64,000 nt of DNA from Batkoa obscura (GCA_030770535.1 JASVEC010000019.1:682001-746000), one strand, 5' to 3'. Numbered from the stretch's first letter, positions 20,870 through 32,262 are shown. Made by a program: numbers and translations. The notes: generated by a model from the letters alone, not told the origin.

Positions 20870-22358
20870 TCCTAAGCTTACTACTTGGAGCAAAAAAATA
20901 TATTTATTATTTATTTTTAAATTTTCTATTTTATGAAATATAGTAGTGTATGAATAACTTACAAAGAGTATTTATGACTGTGTTAAAGTATAGCATTAAT
21001 TGAATAATTCAAATCATATTTAAAATTCCAAAAAAAATTCATAAACGGCTTTGGAAAATAAAATTTCTTACAGCCTATGATTCTTTAAACAATATAATAA
21101 GATTCATAGCATTTCAATGAATACTTTCAGTTCTAAATCTTTTCTGTAGGATCTTTTTATAGCTGCTATAACTCTTTTTCAACTTTTTTAAGGGTGATTT
21201 TTGTAGTTAATCTATTTATACGCAATTTTTTTGAAGTCTGGTTGAATATGATAACAGAGTTTTAATATGATTTTTCTTTTGAGTAATCAACTGGTTCATA
21301 AAATTATAAGAGCTGCACTGACAAAAATTTTAGCTTGTTTTTTCACTCTAACACATTATTAATTTGAATCTATTTTAATCAAAATAATTATATATAACTA
21401 TTAAAAGTTGATGATTTATATATTATCTATAGTTCCGTGTTTCTATCATTTCTGCTATTTTTAATCAATTACCTAAATACTGATTTTCTCTATTTATAAT
21501 ACTTTCTTATTATTTTTCAGCTCTAATATATGGTAATTTTACAGTTTAAAGAAATTCTATTTATAAACCATTTTTAAAATAAATAAGAAATATACATCTG
21601 AATATTTTAAAGCTAAATTTCAACATTATTTTTATAATCCAATAAATCCTATGACTAAATGATTCATTTTATTATTATTTTATTATTATTTTATTATAAT
21701 TGAACATTATTATTATTATTTAAATTTGTACACCTTAAGTAATATTTCCATTCTTTATTAGAATTAAAATATTATGTGACTACCTTAAAAATAAACTATT
21801 CAAAATACAATTAACAGTATAAAAGATAATATCATATTAAGTAAGCGTTCTAACATTATACTAAGTTTAAATGTTTGCATTCACATTCTTTAATAGTAAA
21901 GTAAAATTAAAATTCTTATATATAGATAATATTAATCATTAAAATTTTTTATGACCACTTTTTTTCAAAATTCAAGTCCATGACTAAAATTTTAATTTTA
22001 CAAACAAAAATAGCTTGAGAATAAAGATCAAATAGATAAAATGGAACCTTCTTGCCCAATATCTGATTGGAAAGACAAAGCCAAGTAATAACCTGAGATT
22101 ACCAAACAGTCGTATACCATATATGGCACTTTTTTAAGGCAATATTACACAATATGAAAGATCTGAGTCATAATATTTAACATGTGACTTTGTATAACAG
22201 CAATAATTTGATGATTCATTGTTCAACAGATCATAAGGCAGAAGTCCAAAAAGAGAAGCTTATAAATAAATCATATGAAAGAAGTTTTCAAAAGTATTTA
22301 AAGTTTTGATCCGATTATAAACTGGAGATATTTATTTAATTTCAAAAGAACATGAGCC
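20870..22358. other. Gene-free stretch with AT microsatellite
   Basis: Holds a TTATTA/TTTTATTA-type low-complexity run near 21668-21722. A short open stretch from 22041 (MEPSCPISDWKDKAK, then stops) may be a relic but is too short to call. Confidence 0.45.
21668..21722. repeat. (TTATTA)n-type microsatellite
   Basis: An interrupted run of TTATTATTTTATTA units; low-complexity AT repeat. Confidence 0.7.
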
Positions 22359-22793
22359 ATGGTCAAGCAAAATAAAGAGAAAGAAGCTTTGCTAATCACT
22401 ATGTATCAAAAATACGTGTTAACATCCTATTTCAAAATCGACCCGAAGCCATGTAGTGAAATCATTAAGCAGATAGCTATGGACGCTAAATTGTATGAAA
22501 AACATGTAAGGAAGTGGTTTAGCCTGACGAGGAAGAGACTAAGAGAGGACTCCTCTGGGGAATATACACGGCAATTCAATTTTGAATGGAATACTATGTA
22601 TGCTACTTATAGCTCAACTTCGCCAACTAGACAAGAATTTACAAATGAAACTAATTTAATTAATGTGGAAGAAGATATAAGCACAACAAGTAATAACGAA
22701 ACTAATAATAGCACGAACAATACAACTAACAAACTAAAAGTAAACCCGTTATCTATTAAGTTTTTGTTAAAAGATCAAGAATCCGAAGAATAA
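22359..22793 (+). CDS. Homeodomain protein (second of two)
   Basis: 144 residues, one exon. The homeodomain occupies about residues 13-65: LLITMYQKYVLTSYFKIDPK, then EIIKQIAMDAKL, and a recognition helix KHVRKWFSLTRKRLRE. The usual Asn after WF is replaced (WFSLTRKR), so DNA-sequence preference may differ from that of the protein at 18501-18839. The two share SYxxIDPxPC and (E/I)xxDQIA/KQIAxDA in helix 2. The C-terminal half is a Thr/Asn-rich linker ending NPLSIKFLLKDQESEE, whose LSIKFLL recalls LSLHNIL in the paralogue. Likely a transcription regulator. Confidence 0.75.
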   Translation: MVKQNKEKEALLITMYQKYVLTSYFKIDPKPCSEIIKQIAMDAKLYEKHVRKWFSLTRKRLREDSSGEYTRQFNFEWNTMYATYSSTSPTRQEFTNETNLINVEEDISTTSNNETNNSTNNTTNKLKVNPLSIKFLLKDQESEE

Positions 22794-23445
22794 TTGTACT
22801 AACGCTTAAAATAAAAGTTATTTAAAATTCAACATAACATATTATATTAAAGCTTTATTAACTGTAAATATTTCTAATTAATAATCTTTAGTGAGATTTG
22901 ATCCATGAAAGACTTTAAAAATCTACCATTTTATCCCCACATGTTTAAATTTTTGGTAGTTATTTTTATTTTTAAACTTATTTTTAAACTGTCAAGTTTT
23001 TTACTTGACATATGATGTCAAAGAATTTGATCAATTGTTACTACCCCAACCTAATTTTAAATTGTTATAGGATGGGCTTACCTAATAATGATTTAAGAAT
23101 ATTTGATTTAAAGAAGCACATACATGCTATTCTAGAAAAGTTGAATTCTTTTTTATACATTAAGACATAGTTAAAGTTTGATCCTCTATATTATAACTAT
23201 AAACTACTTTTGTTTCGAAAGTTCATTTATTCAATATACTATAGCCAATAAAAAAGGCCTTGGAGTGAAAATGCAAGAGGTGAATAAGGTAAATGAGATA
23301 TTATGTTGGAATCACTAAGGAAAAACAAATAACGAACCTATTGGAAATAGTATATAAATAAAAGTGTTCAAAAAACAGTTTAAAAAAATTGATATTTATA
23401 TCACTTTTATTGATCTCTATTTTATCCAGTATTTAAAATACATTC
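22794..23445. other. Gene-free stretch
   Basis: AT-rich; nothing supportable apart from serving as the upstream region of the decayed F-box gene. Confidence 0.5.
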
Positions 23446-24880
23446 ATGTCCAAATCAAACCAGAACTATCAGCTAAAGTTCCATTGTTTACCACAATATG
23501 CCCTCAAACAAACATTACTATATTTAAATTTAAAATATAAAATCAAAGTTTTAACTGCGTGTAAGAGTTGGTATCAATCATTACTACTATGTTTCTGGGA
23601 AACTACAAAATTCACAAGAAGCACTGCTTCAGCAAAAAAAAACAAAATTTAAAGAAAAATGGCCATTTAATTAGATACCTAAATATAGAAAGTAATAACC
23701 ACAAATTCACTAAAAAATGTTGTTCGGATCTGAGAGCATATGGGACTAACGAGTATAATTTTCAAAAAATTAAAAAAGAGGTAGGGTTCTCCCCAAATGG
23801 TATATCTTTTTATATCGGATGTGATGACAACGAGTATTTGGGAGAATTTTATCACAAGCTAGCGGCTTTGAGTAACAATATAAAGCATTTAGAGTTAAAT
23901 TTTATAGAGAGTTATGTTTTGCCTATATTAATGTAATTATTCCCAAAAGGGTTATCATCATTATCCCTTATGAGCATTAGGAATGGAGTAAAATGTTCAA
24001 AGGCTTTGTTCGATAGAATAACCCAATTAAAATACCTCGGTATAACTAGTTGCTTTACAATGAAAAAAGATAGAGAGCTGTTTATGGGTTACTGTTTTCC
24101 TTAACTCATAAGATTAAACTTGTCAATGTTCGAAGAAAGAATTACAATTAATTTCAACTCTTTTCCATCTTTAATTGAATTGGATTAAATTTGGCCAGTA
24201 TAGGAAATCTGAAGTTTGAAGGGATTTGTAGGGCAAGGTTTATTAAAATAAATTGGGTAGTTTTAGATAGGCATCTCATAGAACTGTCCTTATTCCATGA
24301 ATTGAGGGTTTTTGAATTAAAAAATTGCCTCAAGTTGACTTTGAGGACTGCTAACAGTATTCTTTATTTCCCGAAATTAACAAGTTTAAAGTTGTCAAAG
24401 CTTAAGGCTGATTTAAGCTCTTACATATTCTTATTAGATGAACTTTGTACAAAGGAAAAGATCAATCATGTACTTTTAGGTATATGTAATTTTATAATTG
24501 GATAGAAGTTTATAAATTGTATATATCATTGTTATCCGCTATTAGAAATTTTAGAATTAAAGCAATGTCCGTTTATCTTATATTCAGTAATTAATTCATC
24601 GCAAGCATAGAAGAGTAAATTAAACTTAAAAACCTTTGAGATTAGTTTATATGGTAAGGAAATGAATAATATTTTAAGTTGCATTTTAAACTCTTATACA
24701 AAGTTAAAGGCCTTAAAGTTATCTAAGTTATTTACTCAATCTCAAAACAATTCATAAATAATAGCTTTAACCAACTTTCTATTTGAGTTAATTACAACGT
24801 TAGTTATTTAAAGGATTCGTATTTCTTGGTTTATAAACGCATATGTTTATACAATAGACTTAAATTTTCAACAAAATAGA
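23446..24880 (+). pseudogene. Decayed F-box/leucine-rich-repeat gene
   Basis: Begins with a good F-box (FHCLPQYALKQTLLYLNLKY, then KVLTACKSWYQSLLLCFWET). The frame is lost in a nine-A run near 23631-23640 and continues in another frame (LIRYLNIESN, IKHLELNFIESYVLPILM-stop-LFPKGLSSLSL, YCFP-stop-LIRLNLS, FPSLIELD-stop). A second frame change near 24188 leads to ASIGNLKFEGICRARF, LYFPKLTSLKLSKLKA and, after a TAG, YPLLEILELKQCPF and KLKALKLSKL. The LRR pattern (FPxLxxLxLS) stays in register through TAA/TAG codons that sit where Gln fits. A live relative would be an SCF substrate receptor. This copy has at least two frameshifts and several stops. Confidence 0.75.
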
Positions 24881-25456
24881 TTTTTTTACTATTTTATTAT
24901 TAACTTTCAAATGATGTTCTACTAATTATTCTTTGATATTTCTAAATTAAGAAATTAATTAACTAGTACTCTTTTCAAGCTTGGGTAGGTACTAGCTAAC
25001 TGTTCATTTTAAAATAAAAACACAATCAGTAAGGACTGAATCACTAGAACGCAACAAATAATTAGTTATAAAATTTATCCTTTACCAATGCACATTCAAG
25101 TTTAAACAGCCGCATTAGTCAATCACTTTCTAAATTTTTAAAAAATAGCAAAAAGAGTAATAGTAAAAAACATCCACATATATTGAAATAACGTATAATT
25201 GATATATAAAACGATAACTCAAAAATAATAACATCCTAAGAAAATATTTATTCTAATCTTTTAATACAATTAATATTTCCAGAATAAATTGAGTTTCATC
25301 TCAAGAAAAGTACTTTCTAATAGCTTTTTTAGTTTAAGGACGTGAAGCATATAATGTTTTATTTATAGTAAGTCTATAGGATGAAAAGCAAACAAATATA
25401 TGAGAGAATGTATAAAGGCCTTTTTATCAGCTTTTAAAATTGACCAAAAACTTTAA

Positions 25457-25528
25457 TAGCATCTGAAGGTTTCGATCCTTCGACCTCGGGGTTATGAGCC
25501 CCGCGCGCTTCCTCTGCGCCAAGATGCT
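25457..25528 (-). tRNA. Initiator tRNA-Met (CAT)
   Basis: 72 nt starting AGCATCTTGGCGCAGAGGAA. The acceptor AGCATCT pairs with AGATGCT, the anticodon loop is GCTCATAAC, with three G-C pairs at the end of the anticodon stem (GGGCTCATAACCC). The T-arm loop is GGATCGAAACC with A at 54 and A at 60 instead of TTC. An A1:U72 pair plus this loop marks a eukaryotic initiator. Confidence 0.95.
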
Positions 25529-25589
25529 ATTTTTAATACGTAAACTGAATATTTTCTATATTTATATCTAAAATAAGATTCTAGTTGCT

Positions 25590-25696
25590 ATATGAGGCTG
25601 TTTTTTTTGGTTTCATTACTTTCTCCATCTTTTAAGCACTATTTAAGTGGAAAAATCGTCAGTAAAAATTTTAAACATAAAAATATATCTCCATAT
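25590..25696 (-). mobile_element. MITE-A copy
   Basis: ATATGAGGCTGTTTTTTTTG to ATATATCTCCATAT; reverse orientation, eight bases from the next copy. Confidence 0.85.
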
Positions 25697-25703
25697 AATC
25701 AAT

Positions 25704-25910
25704 ATATGAGGATGTATTTTTTTATTTAATAATCTTACTAGCAATCTTTCCGCTCAATAGCAAATGGGGATGTATTTTTGTGCTTAAGAACTTTATAATA
25801 AATTTTCCACTCAAATAGCGCTTAAAAAATAATGAAATCAAAAAAACACTCCCAAATAGTGTTTAAAAGATTGGAAAAGTGATGAAACTAGAAAAAATAT
25901 TCCCATATAT
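25704..25910 (+). mobile_element. MITE-A copy interrupted by another MITE-A copy
   Basis: The left half (ATATGAGGATGTATTTTTTT to CCGCTCAATAGCAA) and right half (AATAGTGTTTAAAAGATTGG to ATTCCCATAT) join into one family member when 25763-25856 is removed. Confidence 0.8.
25763..25856 (+). mobile_element. MITE-A copy nested in another copy
   Basis: TGGGGATGTATTTTTGTGCT to AAACACTCCCA, about 94 bp, flanked by AA on both sides. This is best read as a 2-bp target duplication. Confidence 0.8.
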
Positions 25911-26153
25911 CTATTAGCATGGGATTATTTAATTAATGACATGATTTATAATTATAAAACCAACAACAAATTTAAATAGAGGTGTTTAAACATAGAGAAC
26001 AACCTAATATTAAAAAACGATTAAATTTACGGTACATGGTAGTTCCAATTATAATATAAGTTTATAAATTAGTTTGATATATTTGTCTAGGCTTTAATAG
26101 ATTTTAAAAGTAAGATGATGGATTGTTTTATGAGACTTCTAATTATATAATTT

Positions 26154-26259
26154 ATATGGGGCTGTTTTTTTTAGTTTCATTATTTTTCCATTTTTTAAGC
26201 GCTATTTATGTGGAAAAATTGTCAGTAAAATTCTTAAATACAAAAATACATCCCCATAT
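26154..26259 (-). mobile_element. MITE-A copy
   Basis: ATATGGGGCTGTTTTTTTTA to AATACATCCCCATAT; intact ends. Confidence 0.9.
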
Positions 26260-26508
26260 GTTCTTTACTTTAGAAAACGAACTTTGTTATTTTAATTTGT
26301 AATAAAATAAAGTTATTTATATTCCCCATTGTTCCAGGTTAATGGGATTTTATGGTTATGCCAATAAAATGAATATTAGGTGACTAAGCTTATTTGATGT
26401 TATTATAAAACTATTAAATAAGTGTTTTTGGTATATTTAATTGTTTTAACTATTATAATACAATATATAAACCAAGAGAAATCTTCATTTTATTTATAAC
26501 ATATAAGA

Positions 26509-27174
26509 ATGAGTTTTGATTTTAAAACTTGGGATATTTCAAGCGTAAAAACCAACCTCTTTTCGTTTCCATCTCAAAATGAATTTCAAGGATCAAGTGA
26601 ACAACCTTCCTGCTCTCCAACTTCAACAAAGCCACCTCTGTGTATCAAATTACCTTGGAATTATATCATAAAGCCTATTAATCATCCTAATCCCAATAAA
26701 CTTAAGCTACCTACCATACATAAACAAACTTTAAGTACGTATGAACGTAACCATAACCTGATTGATTTCAGCCATGTCGTTAGTTCCAATATACCATTAG
26801 AGGCTATTGAATCGGACATACCGCTTTATTCATTTAGCTTGTATGAGATAAATTTATTATGTTTATTTGATCAAATCAAAGATGTCAAATATCCTCAAAA
26901 AGTTAGTAACCACGATATTGAATTTTTAAAACAAAACCGAGCCACTTCGGTTTATAATCTTTCTCTGCTAATTTTATTAGTAGTTTTAAGTAACACCTTA
27001 TTAAAACCAAAGGATCGTACTAAGAATCCAGTCTACTTAACACATATTACTAAAATGCTAAACAGCTTTGATATATATCTCAAAAAGCATCAGCTTACTT
27101 ATACTCAACAATATTATTTTAGCCTTACCCTAAAGTTATATGATACCTTTATGTCTAGTCCTTTCTTAAATTAA
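26509..27174 (+). CDS. Stand-alone module resembling part of the fungal transcription-factor domain
   Basis: 221 residues, intronless. A Pro/Ser-rich N-terminus of about 105 residues precedes INLLCLFDQIKDVKYPQKVS, NHDIEFLKQNRATSVYNLSL, LLVVLSNTLLKPKDRTK, VYLTHITKMLNSFDIYLKKH and a short tail. The module is the best preserved of the three copies here (others at 9209-9763 and 45538-46074) and has the LF...HD..FLKQNR..VYNLSLL pattern. There is no DNA-binding motif. Resemblance to the first helices of the middle homology region is inference from pattern only. An intact long frame and shared motifs despite high divergence suggest a functional protein. Confidence 0.6.
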   Translation: MSFDFKTWDISSVKTNLFSFPSQNEFQGSSEQPSCSPTSTKPPLCIKLPWNYIIKPINHPNPNKLKLPTIHKQTLSTYERNHNLIDFSHVVSSNIPLEAIESDIPLYSFSLYEINLLCLFDQIKDVKYPQKVSNHDIEFLKQNRATSVYNLSLLILLVVLSNTLLKPKDRTKNPVYLTHITKMLNSFDIYLKKHQLTYTQQYYFSLTLKLYDTFMSSPFLN

Positions 27175-27366
27175 ATTTCGTTTTTCTAATAAGCTATCTA
27201 ATATTTTTTTAGTCTGATAGCTAATTTATAATAGACAAATAGTGGCAGTTAATTATATATAATTAAAATCATAGCCTAAAATTTTACATTGTAGTTTAAT
27301 TTATTAATAGAAATGAGTTAACAATATTCTAAACTTGGATTCTAAAATTCAGGTTAATAGTTGAAT

Positions 27367-28404
27367 TTAGTTATTAAAAGAGGATTGAGCCATTGCATTT
27401 GTATTAGAGTTATATTCTGCTTGTCCATAAGAAGACCCATAATTAGTTGAATAAACAATGGATCCACTGGGCCCAGAAATTGCGTTATATCCATTACCAC
27501 TGTATAAACTTGAATTAGGCCCTTTAGAAGCACCAATACTAGCACCTGCTCCTGCAGCTTCACTTAGCATGGTATTCCCATTTTGAGAAAATAAAGCACC
27601 TTCTGAATTTGAGATAGGAGAGTTATTTGTGATATCATTTTCGGAAGATGTTGATGAAGTATCAACAATACTAGAAAAATTTGGACTAGAAGCTTCCTTT
27701 ACAAAATTATTTGTTGATGAAGATTCAGAAATAGGCTCTAACATTATCATCCCACGGTTGTTTTGAGGATCGAAACTAATTTCCATATTAACAAATGGAG
27801 TGTTAAATTTATACACTTTGCCTTTTGTATCAGATTCAGATTCAGATTCAGATTCAGATTCAGATTCAGATTCAGAGGTAGATGTAGATATGGTATTAGG
27901 GTTAGAATTTTGATTTTGGGTTATCATCGTATTTGGAGTACTATTGTCAATTGCCGTAGAATTTAAATTCGAAGAGGCGTTATTTGATTGTTGAATGTTT
28001 GAAGTAGATTGATTAATATCGATTGCTTGTGTTGTTGGATTCATGCTACTTGAATTAGGGTTGTTATTTCCATTAGGCTTTGAACTATTTACTTCAGCTA
28101 CTATTGAAGAAGAATTTGTGCTTGTAGAGTTTGGGTTAGAAGAAATCTGGCTTATACCTAAAACTGATTGTTCCCCTTTGGATGCAGATACACTTTTATT
28201 TTGATCAATGTTGTTATTATTTTGGTTTAAGGTTGAATTTGCAGAACCTTTTGACGAATTAATAAAATTTAATACTATATATTGCTTTTTAGTATCAATG
28301 GTCTGCTTTTCATTTTCAGCCTCTGTCTTATTAAAAGAAGTATGAACTGGGGTTGATAAAACGGATGCTACTACTAATAAAATAATACTTGTGTATTTGA
28401 TCAT
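27367..28404 (-). CDS. Secreted Ser/Asn-rich protein with acidic repeat
   Basis: 345 residues. A signal peptide (MIKYTSIILLVVASVLSTP) is followed by about 165 residues rich in Asn, Ser and Thr with many N-x-S/T sequons. Next is an eight-unit (SE) run encoded by a hexamer repeat, then a more ordered segment (GKVYKFNTPFVNMEISFDP, NNRGMIMLEPISE). The tail GPNSSLYSGNGYNAISGPSG resembles GPNSSFG and SGNNAISGATG in the proteins at 52963 and 55630, so they may share ancestry. Likely a heavily glycosylated wall or extracellular protein; no enzyme domain. Confidence 0.75.
   Translation of the reverse strand: MIKYTSIILLVVASVLSTPVHTSFNKTEAENEKQTIDTKKQYIVLNFINSSKGSANSTLNQNNNNIDQNKSVSASKGEQSVLGISQISSNPNSTSTNSSSIVAEVNSSKPNGNNNPNSSSMNPTTQAIDINQSTSNIQQSNNASSNLNSTAIDNSTPNTMITQNQNSNPNTISTSTSESESESESESESESDTKGKVYKFNTPFVNMEISFDPQNNRGMIMLEPISESSSTNNFVKEASSPNFSSIVDTSSTSSENDITNNSPISNSEGALFSQNGNTMLSEAAGAGASIGASKGPNSSLYSGNGYNAISGPSGSIVYSTNYGSSYGQAEYNSNTNAMAQSSFNN
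27830..27873. repeat. (TCAGAT)n hexamer repeat inside a gene
   Basis: Seven or more TCAGAT units encode the (Ser-Glu)n run of the secreted protein at 27367-28404. Length variation would add or remove SE pairs in frame. Confidence 0.9.
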
Positions 28405-28862
28405 ATTTTAGAATGATAATATTAATAAAATGAATTATATTATTCTCAACTTTTTAAGTAGCTTTTTTTCGATAAATTCATTACTTTTATATCGTTTTAT
28501 TGTTATTTACTCTTTTTTAATGAACTAATTGAGATACATTGAGATATTATTATATTTCTTGTAAAACTTTACCATTTCATTTTGATTGCTTTGATTATTT
28601 TCATTAATCCTTTTTAAAAAAATCTAGTTTAATGGATATCAACTGATGATTAAAATTAACCAAATTTAGTAGTTTAAAACAATACTTCAAATAATTATTA
28701 AGATATAGCAGCAATAAAATATAATATTCTGCTTGTATTCTACTTTTACTAATCAGATTTTTAAATTAGATTAATAGAGTATTTTCAACCTTTAGAAAGT
28801 TTTTTAAAATATAAGTTCAAGTAACAAAATCCTTTAAGGTAATAAATATTTAAAAATACGTT
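28405..28862. other. Gene-free stretch between two minus-strand genes
   Basis: AT-rich upstream region of the 27367-28404 gene. No box of the AAGCCCAT type seen. Confidence 0.5.
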
Positions 28863-29732
28863 TTAATTTTTTAAAGCATATGGGCCATGTTTTAAGTTAA
28901 TAGGAAATGCTTTAGCATATCCATCAAAAAGGTTAGACAATTTCTCGAACCAGTTAATCAAGGTTTTGTCTTCAATGTTTTGAACACATACTTCAAAGTG
29001 TACAGGTGTAAGCACTCTAATAGATTGTAATAGGGAAAAGACGATGTAATCAGAGTATGTAGCTAAATTAAAAACAGTAAAAACAAATTTACTAAAATGA
29101 TAATCATCACTTACGTTCTGTGCCTTCAAAAAAAGGGGTATCCTTTAACATAAGGATAAGTGGTTTTAACAACCTTTCAAAATCCACATAAAGCCCTTCT
29201 ATAGGACGTGAAAACATTTTTATTCCAATGTCAAATAAGTCTTTCTGTAAGTCTTGATCTTCCTTTAGTAAGACGTCCCTCTCTGCTTCTATACATAGCC
29301 CACCAATTATATCAATATTAGCTTCAATGTACTTTTCTAAAAATTCGGCAAGTTTTGAACCATTTGGAAATAATTTTGGGTTTTCTGGAAACCTTTTTTC
29401 AAGCTCTATTGCAATATCTCTACTATTATAATACACTGATCCATCTTCAAACTTTAAGGCTGGAACTTGCTTCCATTTACCATCACTAAAAATTATGAGA
29501 TTTAAAAATACATTATTATAAATATTACGTTAATTCCAAAATGGTCTTATTAAGTTGTCTAAAGTTTAATTTTACTTCATTAAAATCAAGACCCTATTAA
29601 AAAAGTTTAAAAAAAACAATATTATATAAAAATCGTGTTTACCTTATGTTTTAATGCCATCTGTATCCGCCATACATAAGGCGAGAGACACAAATTTTCT
29701 TCATCACTATTAAATAAAAAATACAAATCCAT
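28863..29732 (-). CDS. Glutathione S-transferase, four exons
   Basis: Exons 29732-29643, 29593-29529, 29485-29115 and 29062-28863, with GT-AG introns of about 43-52 bp and matching phases, give 241 residues. The N-terminal thioredoxin-like domain reads SPYVWRIQMALKHKGLDFNE, then DGKWKQVPALKFEDGSVYYN and SRDIAIELEKRFPE. It has the conserved Pro of VPAL and the acidic/Ser pair before the helix. The C-terminal helical domain ends PYALKN and includes FFEGTEPTYSDYIVFSLLQS, the usual A/SDY segment. The opening SPYVWR...HKGLDF recalls fungal etherase-type (LigE-like) GSTs. Expected cytosolic conjugation of glutathione to electrophiles; substrate unknown. Confidence 0.85.
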
Positions 29733-29794
29733 TTTTTTTAAGAAAGTTATTTGAAAGATCAGCGTTTATATATTATCCTTTTATATAGCCTATC

Positions 29795-29850
29795 TTACGC
29801 AGCTATTCAATCCCAAATCATGTTACGCAGCTATTCAATCTTAAGTCATG
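29795..29850. repeat. Tandem 28-bp direct duplication
   Basis: TTACGCAGCTATTCAATC occurs at 29795 and again at 29823, with the following ten bases nearly the same. Two units only. Confidence 0.85.
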
Positions 29851-29857
29851 GCTGCAA

Positions 29858-29961
29858 TAAGGGGGTGTATTTTTTTGTTTAAGAATTTCACTAACAACTT
29901 TTTCCACCTAAATAGTGCTTAAAAATGGAAAAAGTAATGAAACCAAAAAATACCCTCATAA
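29858..29961 (+). mobile_element. MITE-A copy
   Basis: AAGGGGGTGTATTTTTTTGT to AATACCCTCATAA; ends partly eroded. Confidence 0.8.
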
Positions 29962-30159
29962 ATTATGATTTATAAAAGGGATATTTACTTTTAAAAAAAT
30001 AAATGATGCAATACTCTAATATAAATAATTTTTATTTTTCATTGAACATTAATACTAATTTTATTTAAACTGATTAATAATTTCTAATCGTATTATATAC
30101 ATATTTGGTAAATTTGCAATGCTTTTATACAAATTTTATATGAAAGTACTTTTGTAACA

Positions 30160-30266
30160 GTATGGGGATGTGTTTTTGTACTTAAGAATTTTACTAATAA
30201 CTTTTCCACCCAAATAGCACTTAAAAGATGGAAAAAGGTAATGAAGCCAAAAAAATCATCCCCTTA
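30160..30266 (+). mobile_element. MITE-A copy
   Basis: GTATGGGGATGTGTTTTTGT to ATCATCCCCTTAT. Confidence 0.85.
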
Positions 30267-32156
30267 TCTTTGCATAAGGACATATTATCTCATAGCTAAA
30301 TTCCTTTGATTATTATTTTTTAATATTGAACCATTTGTGGTAAGTGGCTATTAACCTCTTGATTAGAACATTACTTTTCCAAGGAAGAATATACAGTTGT
30401 TGCGTTAAACCTGGAGTAGAGCTGAATAAATTTAGTTTATTTCTACATTTTAACTAATCCTTAGTTGAACATTAAGTACTTACACAATAGTACTTGTCAT
30501 AAATCCATTTCTTAAAAATCAAACACTTAGTTAGTCGATTTAAAACTCATTTAAAATGCTTTTGAGTAAAAATATAGTTATAATAAAATGATATCCTACA
30601 TTTAAGCTTTACTTAGAGTTATTCATAGATAAAAACAACAACAAAGATACATCAACCATATTAGTTGATGGCTTATAAGAGTTTTTATTTGGTACTATTA
30701 ATAAACTTATTGAGTTTTGCTGATCGTGTGTTAGACATTTTCAAAATAATACATAGCTTTTTGGTAAATAAATAGGTAGACTATTGATTATAGTAGTAAT
30801 TTTTGTTTTTGACTTTTTTAATCTTGAGTCTTTCTTAGTTGGAAGCCATTTGGCCTAATACTTACATAGTAAAGTTTTTATGATTATAATTATATACTTT
30901 TACCTTGCTTTTTTTTGAAAGTTATATTAGGTATTTTCATAAATTTCAAAACTAGTAATCTTTTTAAATTTAGTCTATTACTAATCCAAGTAACTTTAAA
31001 AGGTAGATTCATTAGTGAAAGAGCAAAGTATTAAAAACACCCAGTTTTTATCAAAAATTTTGTTACTATTGCATAAAATCACTTATTGAACTTGTTCATT
31101 TTAAATAACAAATACAAATAATAAGCTACAAATTTTAAAATAGACCAAATATCTTTTAGATGTTTTTATCAGACTAAACATTCAGGGTTTCAAAAAGGCA
31201 AGTTGCGGTCATTGATCCGAGCCCCATAAACCTCTTAATAGGCTATTGAAAACCCCTTTTTTGATGTTTCTTAGCTTTCTTCCCTCCTTTCCTTTCTATG
31301 TTATTTTTTTTACATATCAAATTTTATAAGTAAACCATACCATCTCAATGACATCTTATCAAGAAAAATAGACCAAATAATATTAATTAAACATCTATTT
31401 AATCTTGTGTCTAACCAATAAGAATGAACTAAACATGCATAACAAACTTTACCTGAATTCAACCTTTGCTTTTAAGTTTGCTAAAATAAAGCTAGTAAGT
31501 TAAATACATTGAATTGTATATTTTTTTAAGAAATTTGGTCTTTAGTGCGGATCGTTTTGATTGGTTAAAAGCAAAAAAGGCAAATTTGACCAGATTTAAG
31601 CAATAGAAAATTAGCTAACTTAAATACTAGCCATAAAATTCCAAAAGTAAATTTGGGATCTTATATTTATAAAACATTAATGGCTTGTATAATAAAGTAC
31701 TAATATTTCCTTTTAGGAAGCAGTCACTCCAAAGGATCCACTTTTACGAAAAGGTAAACCATAAGTTTATATGTATAAAAAGTTTATTTATAATCTAAGA
31801 TTTAATAGTCAGCATTGTATGTTTATATTTTTGTTCTACTAAATCAAGTTAAACACAATTAAATATTTAGATTTATCTTCGCTTTATTTTAATTTTGATT
31901 TATAATCTGTGAATTTATTACTTTTAGAATAAACAAGATACTATTTATAAAAATTAATTTACTCTTAATTTGAGTTAATAGCATAATTTTTTTAAATCTA
32001 AAATATTTTGTATAAAGAAAGGATTTTGTTTTCAAAAAGATTGGGGCTTTATTGCCAAAAAGCCAGCCTATTAAATTTAAAGATAAATTTTTACATGTCT
32101 TACTCTATTTAATAAATATATTAATGTATTTAGCACCAAAGTTAGTGCCCAAAAAT

Positions 32157-32262
32157 ATATGGGGATAGGTTTTTTTGTTTAAGAATTTTACTACAATCTT
32201 TCCACTCAAATAGCGCTTAAAAAATGGAAAAATAATGAAACCAAAAAAAACAGCCCCATATA
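32157..32262 (+). mobile_element. MITE-A copy
   Basis: ATATGGGGATAGGTTTTTTT to ACAGCCCCATAT; flanked by TATA on both sides. Confidence 0.85.

Larger units (their letters stand above)
24881..26508. other. Intergenic stretch with tRNA and MITEs
   Basis: Holds the initiator tRNA and four MITE-A copies, one of them inserted into another. Nothing else supported. Confidence 0.6.

Noticed and set aside
18501-22793. Mating-type locus
   Set aside because: Two homeodomain genes alone, without an HMG-box gene or known flanking genes, are not enough.
3461-24880. A changed genetic code with TAA/TAG read as Gln
   Set aside because: DRG1, the ABC transporter, S41 peptidase and tyrosinases use CAA/CAG for Gln and end normally at TAA; loci with such stops also carry frameshifts or truncation.
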